64,000 nucleotides of DNA from Anniella stebbinsi. Taxonomy: Eukaryota > Chordata > Lepidosauria > Squamata > Anniellidae. Shown one piece after another: positions 1 to 9,670 of the stretch. Both the position numbers and the translations under genes were made by a program. The notes under the pieces are model-generated. The model did not search any database, was not told the DNA's origin, and was given only the letters and a program-made list of their open reading frames with translations. The stretch covers positions 31,063,001 through 31,127,000 of the forward strand of contig JARDYH010000003.1 of the NCBI GenBank assembly GCA_029215795.1, read 5' to 3'. The first letter of the stretch is position 1. Each line of letters starts with the position of its first letter.

Positions 1-350
1 CTCCGAGGGAAGCACGGAGGATGGTAACAAGGGACAGGGCCTTTTCAGTGGTGGTCCCCCAATTTTGGAATAATCTCCCTGACAAGGCTCGCCTGGCGCC
101 AACATTATTATTTTTTTGGCGCCAGGTCAAGACTTTCCTCTTCTCCCATGCATTTAACAGCATATTGTTGTGGTGGTGGTTTGACCTAGAATAGTTGTTT
201 TTAAATGATATTATATTTATAACCTGTTTTTATGCTTTTAAATTTTGTATATCAGTGTTTTTTTTAATGTTCAATGTTTTAAATTTTTGTAAACTGCCCA
301 GAGAGCTTCATCTATGGGGTGGTATATAAATGGAATAAATAATAATAATA
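1..350 (+). mobile_element. L2-like LINE, 3' end (5' part outside window)
   Basis: The first ~150 bases match, at protein and DNA level, the extreme C-terminus and 3' UTR of the larger L2-like copy at 7780-9670 (same 'gtcaagactttcctcttc' context in the opposite orientation). The stretch then runs through the diagnostic tail 'gcccagagagcttc', a ggtatataaatg motif and an (AAT)n tail at about 339-354. Only the 3' end lies in this window. No intact reading frame remains. Confidence 0.8.
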
Positions 351-389
351 ATAAGTCATTCTCCAAGTTTTGAGGTCAAGCTTGTAACA

Positions 390-470
390 GTACAGCAGGG
401 ATGGGGAATGTATGGCTCTCCAGATGTTGTTGGAGTGCAACTCCCATCATCCCTACACAGCCAAGGATGA
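390..470 (+). repeat. palindromic repeat fragment ('acaactcccatcat' family)
   Basis: This is a half copy of a short repeat with the core 'caactcccatcatcc' next to 'ccagatgttgttgga'. The same core recurs near 13600-13720, 14100-14175, 14640-14710, 14830-14905 and 19172-19292, often as an inverted pair, so it behaves like a small foldback repeat. No coding capacity is seen. Confidence 0.6.
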
Positions 471-495
471 AGAATGAAGGGGGTTGTAGTACAAC

Positions 496-1312
496 TATGG
501 TGACCACATGGAAAGGAGGACAGGGATCCTGTATCTTTAACAGTTGTATTGAAAAGGGAATTCCAGCAGCTGTCATTTGTATGCATGCAGCACCTGGTGA
601 AATTCCCCCTTCTTCACAACAGTTAAAGCTGTAGGAGCCCTGCCCTCTTTTCTATCTGGTCACTCAGTGACCAGAAACACTTAAGTTGTTTCTACACTGT
701 ACAGGTGTAGAGGGACGGGAGGACAAGCCTGGAAGTACCTGCTTCCTGGCTTGTCGCTTTAATCCAGCTCTCATGCGCTCAGGTAAATTTAAAAACATAA
801 TGTGTGATCGCCCCCCCAACCACGTCCCTGCCCTCTTGGGAGTGGTGAAACTGGTGCCACCCCCTCCCCCACGCCCTCCCCTGATGGGCATGGAGCCGTG
901 TGGTGTGGCTCCATGCCCATTTCTGCTGCTGCGCTTACTTGCGAGTAAGCGCAGCAGCAGCCGGGATGGGCAGCCACATCTCCCACGGTCTGGGACTGTG
1001 GAAAAATCAGGTTTCCCCAGGGATCTGTTATCCCGGGGAATATCCCCCCATCCCCCCATCCCCTGGAATCCCTGTGCATCATTTGGACTCACAGGGACCA
1101 CCCAGGGGCTATTCCAGCTTAAAAGGCTGGTGTGGAAACGGCCTTAGTGACCAGATGCAAGAGGGCAGGGCTCTTTCAGCTTTAACTGTTATGATGAAAA
1201 GGGAATTTCATGAAGTACTGCATGCAAAGAAATGACACCTACTGAAATCCCCTTTTCTATACAACCGTTAAAGGTACAAAAGTCCTGTCCTCCTGTTCAT
1301 ATGGTCACCCTA
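496..1312 (+). mobile_element. TAGGGTGACC-type MITE with 8-bp TSD, interrupted by a second element
   Basis: The ends are inverted repeats (TATGGTGACCAC at the left, complementary to ATGGTCACCCTA at the right). The copy is flanked by an exact 8-bp direct repeat agtacaac at 488-495 and 1313-1320, as expected of a hAT-type insertion. The two halves are inverted copies of a ~165-bp sequence carrying 'ctttaacagttgta', 'gaaaagggaatttc' and 'gtatgcatgcagcacc'. The uninterrupted family length is about 320 bp (compare 43677-43996). The extra ~465 bp is a different TIR element at 682-1146. No transposase frame exists, so it is non-autonomous. Confidence 0.82.
682..1146 (+). mobile_element. nested TIR element, 'gtttctacac' family
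   Basis: The termini are inverted ('gttgtttctacac' and 'gtgtggaaacggcc'), and the interior is a run of hairpins, including one around 'gcgcttacttgcgagtaagc' near 931-951. Related copies are at 17622-18196, 38292-39110 and 55632-55720. It sits near the centre of the MITE at 496-1312. I could not find a convincing target-site duplication, so the superfamily is unresolved. Reading frames across it are non-coding artefacts of GC-rich DNA. Confidence 0.65.
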
Positions 1313-1997
1313 AGTACAACAACAGTGAAGGGCAAACATTCCCCATCCCTGCCATGCAGTGCATCTCTCTATGGCTTGATCTACACTTCTGCTTTGTAGT
1401 TGTATTGAAGTGCACTAATAATTGTTGGGTCACAATCCACATCCCATGTACCGCTTTCGTAGAGTGTCATCAGATGGGGGGAAATCACAATTCTCTACTG
1501 TCGCTTCTCTAGGGTGACCATATTTTGGAAACCAAAAAGGAGGACAAGATGGCCGCCCTCAAGGAGGTGTGCCCACCGAACATGCCCAGCCCCCAAGGCA
1601 GGCCCATCTTGAGATGACCACCCCAAGGGGGCGTTGCCTTGGTCACATGTCTAATTTCATACCTCACAATTAAGACAAATCTGTTCTACATAATACATTA
1701 ATGTTAAAATTACTGAAAGAAAGAACAAGTAAGACAGTCAATGTATCAGAAATTTACACTTTCTTTTTGGCATTCTGAATGTTTTTCTACAAAGTTTTTA
1801 CTGAATTATAGACCAGAACAGAATCTAAAAGACAATACAGTACGATATCATTGAGCATCTCTTACAATTAAACCACCTTACCGTTGTGAAATGCAGTCAG
1901 TTGGGAAAAAGGGGAAAAGAAGGGGCAGGAGTACAACATCACCACTTTCCATGTTTATCTTACAAACACATCTCTTAAAAACAAAAGTGGCATATGG

Positions 1998-2254
1998 AGA
2001 TTCTCTGATGTTAGTTATGTGTGACAGAAAATGTAATTTTTAAGCATAGTCCACAGTGAACTACGATATCTCAGCTAAAAAAAAAACTAACATCAGAGAA
2101 TCACCATGCCAGTTTCCCAATACACACATCACACAATTGACAACACAGTTCTTCTAAACACCCCACCTCCCTTTGTAGCTGAGATATCATAGTTCACTGT
2201 GGACTATGCTTAAAAATTATATTTTTCCTCACACATAACTAACATCAGAGAATC
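1998..2254. repeat. foldback repeat (~257 bp)
   Basis: The left arm 'gattctctgatgttagttat' at 1998 is mirrored by 'ataactaacatcagagaatc' ending at 2254. The arms continue inward through 'taagcatagtccacagtgaact' and its complement at about 2186-2212. An extra direct copy of 'aactaacatcagagaatc' lies at about 2086. There are no genes. It looks like a small MITE. Confidence 0.75.
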
Positions 2255-2505
2255 AATTTGGAAAATGCAGATCATAAAATATACTGGGACAGAACAATTC
2301 ATACCGAAAAGACAATACCCTGCAATCGACCAGATGTAACGGTCATAGACAAAAAAGAAAAACCCTCATGCTTCAGCAACATAGCAATACCTAATGACAA
2401 AAATGTTGTTGAAAAGGAAGAAGAAAAGAGAGACAAATATACACCACTGGCTATGTCAGTTAAAGAACTATGGTAACAGGAAAAAGTTACAATTATTCCA
2501 TTAGT

Positions 2506-2690
2506 TAGAGTGATCATATAGAAAGGAGGACAGGGCTCCTGTATCTTTAAGAGCTGTATTGCAAAGGGAATTTCAGCAAGTGTCATTTGTATGCATGCAG
2601 CACCTGGTGAAATTCCCTTTTCATCACAATGGTTAAAGCTGCACGAGCCCTGCCTAGCATGAGCAGATACAAAAGAGGGCAGACACCCCC
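2506..2690 (+). mobile_element. half copy of TAGGGTGACC-type MITE
   Basis: It begins tagagtgatcatat and continues through 'aaaggaggacagggctcctg', 'gtatgcatgcagcacctggt' and the opposite-strand counterpart 'acaaaagagggcag'. It matches half of the family exemplars at 496-1312 and 43677-43996. The other terminus is missing. Confidence 0.65.
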
Positions 2691-2698
2691 CCAGGTAA

Positions 2699-3575
2699 AA
2701 TCATCATCATAGAATAGTAGAGTTGGAAGGGGTCTATAAGGCCACTGAGTCCAATCTCCTGCTCAATGCAGGAATCCACCTTAAATCATCCCTGACAGAT
2801 GTCTGTCTAGCTGCCTCTTGAATGCCTCTACTGTGGGAGAGCCCACCACCTCCCTAGGTCATTGGTTTCATTGTCATATTGCTGTAGCAGTCAGGAAGTT
2901 TTTCCTGATGTCTAGCCAGAATCTGGCTTCCTGTAACTTGAGCCTATTATTCTGTGTCCTGCATTCTGGGTTGATCGAGAAGAGACCCTTGCCCTCCTCT
3001 GTGTAACAACCTTTCAAGTATTTGAAGAGTGCTATAATGTCTCCCTTCAATCTTTTCTTCTCCAGGTTAAACATGCACAGTTCTTTCAGTCTCTCCTCAT
3101 AGGGCTTTGTTTCCAGACCCCTGATCATCCTTGCTGCCCTCCTCTGAACACGCTCCAGTTTGTCTGCATCCTTCTTGAAGTGTGGTGCCCAAAACTGCAC
3201 TCAATACTCAAGATGGGGCCTAACCAGTGCTGAATAGAGGGGAACCAGTACCTCACGCGATTTGGAAGCGATAGTTCTATTAATGCAGCCCAAAATAGCA
3301 TTTCCTTTTTTTGCAGCCACATCACACTGTTGGCTCATATTCAGCTTGTGATCTACAACAATTCCAAGATCCTTCTCACTTGTTGTATTACTGAGCCAAG
3401 TATCCCCCATCTTGTAACTGTGCATTTGGTTTCCTTTTCCTAGGTGTAGCACTTGGCATTTATCCCTATTAAATTTCATTCTGTTGTTTTCAGCCCAGCG
3501 CTCCAGTCTATCAAGATCACTTTGAAGTTTGTTTCCGTCTTCCAGGGTATTAGCGATCCCACCCAATTTTGTGTA
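2699..3575 (-). mobile_element. CR1 LINE 3' end (5'-truncated)
   Basis: On the minus strand this encodes the C-terminal part of CR1 ORF2 in two frames. An upstream part (3566-3201) contains 'AENNRMKFNRDKCQVLHLGK' and 'NAILGCINRTIASKSREVLV'. A downstream part (3200-2874) contains '[20 protein letters not shown]' and '[17 protein letters not shown]'. The frame break is near 3200. The 3' UTR (2873-2699) has the CR1-type 'agttggaaggggtctataa' region and ends close to 'agaatagtagag'. These motifs are characteristic of amniote CR1. The copy is truncated before the RT catalytic core and cannot be active. Confidence 0.9.
2874..3566 (-). pseudogene. CR1 ORF2 C-terminal remnant, frameshifted
   Basis: This is the thumb and C-terminal region downstream of the RT catalytic motifs, where CR1 proteins carry the 'MKFNxDKCxVLHLG' and '[18 protein letters not shown]' blocks. 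The two blocks are read in different frames (3566-3201, then 3200-2874), so at least one indel separates them. The catalytic YADD box and the endonuclease domain are absent because the insertion is 5'-truncated. In a full CR1 this protein would nick DNA and reverse-transcribe its own RNA. Here it is a fossil. Confidence 0.85.
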
Positions 3576-4160
3576 AATCTACACACCCCTGCACACTCAC
3601 CCAAAGGGGGGGGAACCACACCTTCCCAAATGCAATTAAAAACAGCCCAACCTCCTCACATACACTTAATAGGGGAGGGGGAATAAAAATCCACCTCCAC
3701 ACTCACCAAAGGCAGCAGCAGCAAAATAACATTCATCAACATAATAAATTTACACATAAACATGCACATACCCAAGGCAATAAAATAACATTAAAAATAC
3801 AACACTCACTCACATACGCACCAAAGGAAAAATAATAAAAATCCACATATACACCAAGGCAAAAACCAAACAACCACACACACTTAACCAAGACTAAAAA
3901 TGAAATGCATATCCACATGCCCTAACACACTCACCCATTGCAAATCTAATAATAGTTTTAAAACACACCCACATACACTCCCCCCCACAGTTAATTCATC
4001 AAAATCAGTTCTCAAGGAATATATGGAAAATCTGTGAAAACTAATTTCATCAGTGATGCCAGAGATAAAATCCAATCCACCCCCCACTCCACTGCATTTA
4101 ACTTGCAGCTAAAGACAGTGCATTTGGACTTCTGTTTCTTTAACAACAACCCCCGCCCCC
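3576..4160. repeat. A/C-rich low-complexity stretch
   Basis: The plus strand is dominated by A and C with recurring 'cacactcacc' and 'accaaaggcaa' phrases and scattered (CA) runs. Several long frames exist only because stop codons are rare in this composition. I see no gene and no clean tandem period. Confidence 0.5.
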
Positions 4161-4239
4161 ATGCAAGAGCAACAAACAGGAGCAGTAGCACTCAACAATA
4201 ACAGATGAAACAAGAAAAATAAAATAACATCCAGCCCCA

Positions 4240-4625
4240 GCTCCGCGCACCAGGCTGGGACAGGCTGCCCTACACACCACATAGCTCAGTGTGCCAGATT
4301 GGGATGCTCCATGCTAGCCAGACCACCCCACATCCAGCTAGGCCATGCTGGGCCGGGCTGCCGCACGCACCATGCCCCACTTACATGGATACTGCAGGAG
4401 GCCACGCCATGCCAGGACAGGCCCCACCGCACCGGGACAGGCTACGCCACGCATCCCACTGGGCTACAAGGCCGCAATGCCCATGCCAGCTGCCGGGGAG
4501 GCCACTTTGCATGCTGAGCCACCTGGCCAGGCACCACTGAGTGCCCCACTGGGCCAGGCGGCCCCACACAACCCTGCCAGGCATGCACATGAGCCATGCC
4601 AGGCCCCAGTGTTCCATGCCCCCTC
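4240..4625. repeat. degenerate GC-rich minisatellite-like stretch
   Basis: Phrases such as 'ccatgccaggcc', 'gggccggg' and 'gccacgccatgcc' recur with irregular spacing. All frames are open by composition. No protein family is recognisable in any of them. Confidence 0.45.
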
Positions 4626-4730
4626 CACCTCCTCACCTTTCTTTTCTTCGGCCATGGTGGTGGTGACTGTTGCTGTGGCTGCCTGGCTGCTTCTCTGGAA
4701 AGGTGTGGCGGGGGAAGCAGAGGCCTCGCA

Positions 4731-4856
4731 TGTTCTCCAGGGCTCCAGAAAACATGGAGATCGCCTACCACCTTTAGTGTTGTTGCTGGCATCCTCTCAG
4801 CCACGCGAATGGTGGTAGGTGATCTCCATGGTTTCTGGAGCCCTGGAGAACGTGCT
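4731..4856. repeat. inverted repeat with ~44-bp arms
   Basis: The arm starting 'catgttctccagggctccag' (4730) is matched by 'ctggagccctggagaacgtg' (ending about 4855), with 'atggagatcgcctaccacc' facing 'ggtggtaggtgatctccat'. The loop is about 30 bp. A second, shorter hairpin with arms 'cccaggatgaaaggg' and 'ccctttcatccctgg' follows at about 4897-4951. Confidence 0.75.
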
Positions 4857-5000
4857 GCCTGCTGCACGTCCTGCTCCGCCTTCCCCCCACCCCTTTCCCA
4901 GGATGAAAGGGCCTCTTAATTCAAGCGTTAAGAGACCCTTTCATCCCTGGAAAGGTGGCGGGGTGTTGGGTGACCAGATAAAATCTGCCCCTCCCCCCTG

Positions 5001-5185
5001 CTTACCTTGCAGGGACATCCGCTCCCGACCGGCGCCGGCTGCTACTGTGAGCAGAATTCGCATCCTGCTCCAGAGTGGCATGCCAGGTGATGTCATCACC
5101 TGGCGTGCCACTCTGGAGCAGGCCGCGAAGCCCGCTCACAGTAGCAGCCGGCGCCGGACGGGAGCGGACGTCCCTGCAAGGCAAG
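5001..5185. repeat. GC-rich 185-bp palindromic module in a non-matching TIR context
   Basis: It runs from CTTACCTTGCAGGG to CCCTGCAAGGCAAG with its centre at 5093 (ccaggtgatgtcatcacctgg). It matches the repeated module of the TAGGGRTGTGCAC elements, including the blocks 'ggcgccgg', 'cctgctccagagtgg' and 'gggagcgga'. It lies between a TGGGTGACCAG sequence (4967) and the CTGGTCACCCTA end (5632), not between TAGGGRTGTGCAC ends. A collapsed 66-bp version follows at 5215-5280, and another hairpin with arms 'ccttgttcttggcc' and 'gccaagaacaagac' follows at about 5463-5510. Confidence 0.8.
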
Positions 5186-5954
5186 CGCGCCGTGCCCCCT
5201 CCCCCTCCCCCCTGCTTACCTTGCAGAGACGTCCACTCCCGACCGGCACCGGATGGGAGCAGACATCCCTGCAAGGTAAGCATGCCATGCCCCCCTCCCC
5301 CCTGCCCCCCTGCCCCCGCCCCCTGCTTACCTTGTAGGGACGTCCGCTCCCGTCCGGCGCCGGCTAGAACAAGCCCCGGATGGCGCAGGGGAGGAGGCCG
5401 GAACGACGCATACCCGGAAGGGCATGCGTGCGTCTTTCCGGCCTCTTCCCTGGCCGATCTAGGCCTTGTTCTTGGCCAGCGCAACCGCGCTAGCCAAGAA
5501 CAAGACCTAGATGGCACAGGAGAGGCCCAATTTCCCGGACCTTGGGGGATATTCTGAAATTTCCCCCCAGACTCAAATTTGGCCCCCTTATTCCGGACTT
5601 GTCCGGGGGGATCCGGATGTCTGGTCACCCTAGCTTCTCCAGCCCCTCTCCTGTCACACATTACTTCCTCTTTCTTCCCAGAGAAGAAAGAGGAAGTAAA
5701 ACAAAGATCATATGGCACATTATATTCCCCCCCCAAAAGTCAAGTTAAAAGGGGTAAATTTTGTGATTGAAAAAAGGCAAGACTGAGCGGGAGTCGCGCA
5801 GGAGGCGGACGCTCTCATCTAAAGGACACATGAAAAACCAGGAGTGGGCAGTAGCAAGCATGAGATAAAACACTCATCTGATGAGCCCCATCGTGTTATT
5901 TCCTGCTTTTTATTCCACATTCATAATGATTTGACAGGAGATGTAGATATGGCC

Positions 5955-7200
5955 TATCTATATTATCAATCAGACTGATGTTTGCTAAATCTTGCAATTC
6001 TGTAACTACTTACTTGAGCGTAAGCCTCATTGAACTCGATGAGATTAATTTTTGAGTAGATATGTATAGAATTGCATGGCTAATCACTCAGCTAGTCACA
6101 AATTAATGGAGGCACAGCCGTGCCTCCATTGTTAAGGGCCGTCAGTAAAAAACACATTCCGCCATGTTAAAGTGATAATTGGGGGGGGGGGGGTAATTCT
6201 AACAGTCATAAAATGAAAATGTTTCATCAACCTTTCTGAAATTTACAGGTGCCAGAAAGAAATGTTTGTTTTACATTACCTGAAAATTTCAAGAAGATTG
6301 GTGAAAGATTGAGGGAAGGAGAGCAGTTTAAGTTAGAAAATAAATACAAACCTGTCTCCCTGCTTTTGTAAAATTTACTTCCGGGTTGCTACTTTTTGTG
6401 CTCACAATTTGCATAATTTCTAGAGCCTTATTAAGTAATCCAATGGTGGGGTCTTCTTCCTCCTTGACTGTAGTTGACGGAAAGCTTTTCATTTTTAAAA
6501 AATTCCCTTCGGTTGACTTTTAAGGACTATTTTAACCTCTCATTCAAGTCAATGAGGCGGCCATCTTCCCTCATAACGCGACACACTCTCCCCCCTCCCT
6601 CCTGCCTTAGAATGTGGGGTGGGTGAGTGAAATGGCCGCTGCCTCTAGCACAGAACTTTTGAGTGCAGAAGAAGAAGAGTTTCTCTTTTCTCTTCTGGAA
6701 CATGCATTCCTTTAGCTCTGAGAGTATTTTGGGCTATCTTCATAAGGCCAGTTTGCTCTTTTGCTTCCTGGTGAAGCAGGGTGTGGTTTCTCTGGATCCA
6801 TGATAACCTGGTCTTCAGATCTCTCCTGGGAATAGGTGGCTATACCTTTCTTTCTATCCCCCCACCCCATACACACACAGTGCTCCTTCCCTCTTTTCTA
6901 AGAGTTTGGTCCATACTGCTATAAGTTGAAAGCTTCAAACACTTCATTTAATTAGTTTGGGCCGGTGTTAAGTTTTAAGTACAATGTTGAAACCTTTCAA
7001 AGTGCTTCTGGGCCTACAATATTGGTTTCGGCCTAATCACCCTGTTTTTCTAATAAGATTTAGAAACAGTTGAGCTGTCATTTATTTTGCATAGTGTACA
7101 CACATGGATTTTCTTTCAAATCCTTGCAGTCTACACTGGCTCCTTCCTTGATGTGTTTTTGGATGCAGACAAACACTTTTTGGTTCCAGCAGGCCTTTGG
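5955..7200. other. no recognised gene; unassigned stretch
   Basis: This contains a diverged short repeat with 'cattgaactcgatgagatt' (about 6028-6090), a perfect hairpin with 11-bp stems (aatggaggcac / gtgcctccatt, 6105-6130), a G run at 6181-6193 and a CT-rich segment at 6580-6600. I see no reading frame with family features. Confidence 0.4.
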
Positions 7201-7760
7201 CAAATAATCTGGACCTCTGTCTATACCTTTGACTTTTAAATTGTTATGTATTTAAAATGTTTTAAATGCTTTAATATTGAAAGGTATTTAATTATATTTT
7301 TAACTTTTGTATATTTAGGCTGACCATATGAAAAGGAGGACAGGGCACATGTAACTTTAACAGTTGTAGAGAAAAGGGAATTTCAGCCAGTGTCATTTGT
7401 ATGCAATTAGTCCCTGGTGAAATTCCCTCTTCATCACAACAGTTAAAGTTGCAGGCACTATACTAGAATGACCATATACAAAAGAAGGCAGGGCCCCTGC
7501 AACTTTAACTGTTGTGATGAAGAGGGAATTTCACCAGGAACTAATTGCATACAAATGACACTGGCTGAAATCCGCTTTTCTCTACAACTGTTAAAGTTAT
7601 ATGAGCCCTGTCCTCCTTTTCATATGGTATATAGTATATTCCTATTTATAGGTTTTAGCTGTATATGTTTTAGTTTTGTAAGGCTGCCCTGAGGCCCAGC
7701 ATTGGGCAAAAGGCAGGATACTACTACTACTACTAGTAGTAGTAATGTTTCAGATTTCAC
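7200..7760 (+). mobile_element. old LINE 3' tail split by a MITE
   Basis: AT-rich sequence with 'taaaatgttttaaatgct' before the MITE, and 'gtaaggctgccctgaggccc' plus 'aaaggcaggatactacta' after it, form the 3' tail typical of L2-like LINEs ending in a trinucleotide repeat (TACTAC, 7718-7746). There is no coding part. Confidence 0.6.
7316..7632 (+). mobile_element. TAGGGTGACC-type MITE (~317 bp), eroded right end
   Basis: It begins TAGGCTGACCATATG and has two inverted halves carrying 'gcaactttaactgttgtgat' and its complement. Flanks tgtatatt (7308-7315) and agtatatt (7633-7640) agree in 7 of 8 bases, consistent with an old 8-bp target duplication. The right-terminal GGTCACCCTA is degenerate (catatggtatat). 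Confidence 0.78.
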
Positions 7761-7779
7761 TTCTGCATCTGATGTTCTT

Positions 7780-9670
7780 TTGCATTTATTTATTTATTTA
7801 TTTATTACATTTGTATACCGCCCCAAAGCCGAAGCTCTCTGGGCGGTTTACATAGGATTAAAAACAATTAAAAACAATATACAAAAATTAAAACAGCAAA
7901 AACATACAACATACACACAATCTGTACATTTAAAAACCACTTCAACACTTCAAAAAAAAAAAAAAAACCTACAAAAACAAAACAAAACAGACCCAGGCTC
8001 CTCAGATATTGCCAAATGCCTGAGAGAAGAGGAAAGTCTTGACCTGGCGCCGAAAAGATAACAATGTTGGCGCCAGGCGGGCCTCGACAGGGAGATCGTT
8101 CCACAATTGGGGAGCCACCACAGAGAAGGCCCTCTCTCTTGTTGCCGACCTCCGAGCTTCCCTCGGAGGAGGCACTCGGAGGAGGGCCTTAGATGTTGAA
8201 CGTAGTGTTCGGGTAGGTTCATGTCGGGAAAGGCGTTCCATCAGGTATTGTGGTCCCAAGCCGTGTAAGGCTTTATAGGTTAAAACCAGCACCTTGAACC
8301 GGGCTCGGAAACATACAGGCAGCCAATGCAAGCGGGCCAGAGTAGGTCTTATATGTTCGAACCTACTGGTTCCAGTTATCAATCTGGCCGCTGCATTTTG
8401 CACAAGCTGCAGCTTCCGAACCACCTTCAAAGGCAGCCCCACGTAGAGTGCATTGCAGTAATCTAACTTGGAGGTTACCAGAGCATGGACAACTGAAGCC
8501 AGGTTATCCCTGTCCAGATAGGGACGTAGCTGGGCCACCAACCGAAGTTGGTAGAAGGCACTCCGTGCCACTGAGGCCACCTGCGCCTCAAGTGACAGAG
8601 ATGGTTCTAGGAGAACCCCCAAGCTACGAACCCGCTCCTTCAAGGGGAGTGCAACCCCATCCAGAACAGGTTGAACACCCTCCATCCGGTCAGCGGAACC
8701 ACCCACCAACAGCGTCTCAGTCTTGTCTGGATTGAGTTTCAGTTTATTAGCCCTCATCCAGTCCATTGTCGCAGCCAGGCACTGGTTCAGCACATCCACA
8801 GCCTCGCCTGATGAAGATGAAAAGGAGAAATAGAGCTGCGTGTCATCAGCATACTGATGACAACGCACTCCAAAACTCCGGATGACTGCACTCAACGGTT
8901 TCATGTAGATATTGAACAGCATGGGGGACAAAACTGACCCCTGCGGAACCCCATACTGGAGAATCCACGGGGCCGAGCAATGTTCCCCAAGCACCACCTT
9001 CTGGAGCCGACCCACCAAGTAGGAGCGGAACCACTGCAATGCAGTGCCTCCCACTCCCAACTCAGCCAGTCGTGCCAGAAGGATACCATGGTCGATGGTA
9101 TCGAAAGCCGCTGAGAGATCAAGGAGAATCAACAGAGTCACACTCCCCCTGTCTTTCTCCCGACATAGGTCATCATACAGGGCGACCAAGGCTGTTTCTG
9201 TACCAAAACCAGGCCTGAAACCCGACTGAAATGGATCCAGATAATCAGTCTCATCCAAGAGTGCCTGGAGCTGGCTCGCAACCACCCGCTCCAGGACCTT
9301 GCCCAGGAATGGAACATTTGCTACTGGCCTGTAGTTATTCAGATTTTCAGGGTCCAGGGAAGATTTCTTTAGGAGTGGTCTCACTGCCGCCTCTTTCAGG
9401 AGGCCTGGGACCACTCCCTCTTGCAAAGAGGCATTAATCACTTCCCTGGCCCAGCCAGTTGTTCCATCCCTGCTAGCTTTTATTAGCCAAGAGGGGCAAG
9501 GATCCAATATGGAAGTGGTTGCACGAACCTGTCCAAGCACCTTGTCAACATCCTCGAGCTGCACCAACTGAAACTCATCCAAGAAAACAGGACAAGCCTG
9601 TGCTCTGGATACCTCACTAGATTCATCTGCTATAACACTGGAGTCTAAGTCTTCTTGTGTGGCATGCTTT
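7780..9670 (-). mobile_element. L2-like LINE, 5'-truncated, RT frame intact
   Basis: On the minus strand it starts around 9665 within the linker before the RT domain and ends at 7780 in a (TAAA)n tail preceded by 'ccgcccagagagcttcggc'. The retained coding sequence has no stop codon through to its natural C-terminus (8002). The adjoining 5' sequence has a stop just before the homology begins, so truncation occurred near 9665. The single open frame and clean tail suggest a relatively young copy. Confidence 0.9.
8002..9582 (-). CDS. L2-like LINE reverse transcriptase (C-terminal part of ORF2)
   Basis: This 526-residue frame carries the RT domain of a CR1/L2-superfamily LINE. Visible blocks are NNYRPV (82-87), GFRPGFGTETALVAL (121-135), LDLSAAFDTIDHG (154-166), GVPQGSVLSPMLFNIYMKPL (211-230) and the catalytic YADDTQL (244-250). 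A conserved C-terminal block DYCNALYVGLPL is followed by KLQLVQNAAARLITG. In the family this enzyme reverse-transcribes the element RNA at a nick made by an N-terminal endonuclease, which is missing here. The frame is open for some 28 codons upstream of the first Met, so that Met is not a true start. The protein cannot mobilise anything alone. 'L2-like' rests on motif style and the 3' tail. Confidence 0.88.
   Translation of the reverse strand: MDEFQLVQLEDVDKVLGQVRATTSILDPCPSWLIKASRDGTTGWAREVINASLQEGVVPGLLKEAAVRPLLKKSSLDPENLNNYRPVANVPFLGKVLERVVASQLQALLDETDYLDPFQSGFRPGFGTETALVALYDDLCREKDRGSVTLLILLDLSAAFDTIDHGILLARLAELGVGGTALQWFRSYLVGRLQKVVLGEHCSAPWILQYGVPQGSVLSPMLFNIYMKPLSAVIRSFGVRCHQYADDTQLYFSFSSSSGEAVDVLNQCLAATMDWMRANKLKLNPDKTETLLVGGSADRMEGVQPVLDGVALPLKERVRSLGVLLEPSLSLEAQVASVARSAFYQLRLVAQLRPYLDRDNLASVVHALVTSKLDYCNALYVGLPLKVVRKLQLVQNAAARLITGTSRFEHIRPTLARLHWLPVCFRARFKVLVLTYKALHGLGPQYLMERLSRHEPTRTLRSTSKALLRVPPPREARRSATRERAFSVVAPQLWNDLPVEARLAPTLLSFRRQVKTFLFSQAFGNI

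Larger units (their letters stand above)
1510..5632 (+). mobile_element. large composite TAGGGTGACCA element carrying nested repeats
   Basis: It starts TAGGGTGACCATATTTTGG and ends CTGGTCACCCTA. The flanks share 'gcttctc' (1503-1509 and 5633-5639), which fits a slightly diverged target duplication. The start is nearly the same as that of the copy at 10305 (both have 'ttttggaaaccaaaaa'). The interior holds a 257-bp foldback (1998-2254), half of a second MITE, a CR1 3' end, A/C-rich DNA, degenerate GC-rich repeats and GC-rich palindromic modules. No transposase frame is present. The 4.1-kb span is probably a short element expanded by later insertions. Confidence 0.55.
1373..5954 (+). mobile_element. 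TIR element, 'ggcYagatctacac' family, split by a large insertion
   Basis: The left end ggcttgatctacac and the right end gtagatatggcc are imperfect inverted repeats. The left (1373-1509) and right (5633-5954) flanks of the inner insertion share content with the other copies at 25888-27233, 61395-61550 and 63770-64000. Examples are 'attgaagtgcactaataatt' on the left, and 'cctgctttttattccac' and 'gacaggagatgtag' on the right. Removing the inner element at 1510-5632 would leave roughly 460 bp. Target duplications are not convincing, so the exact ends are approximate. Confidence 0.55.

Noticed and set aside
1373..5954. Target-site duplication for the 'ggcYagatctacac' family
   Set aside because: Several alignments of the flanks were tried here and at 25888-27233. 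None gave a consistent duplication length, so no superfamily is claimed.
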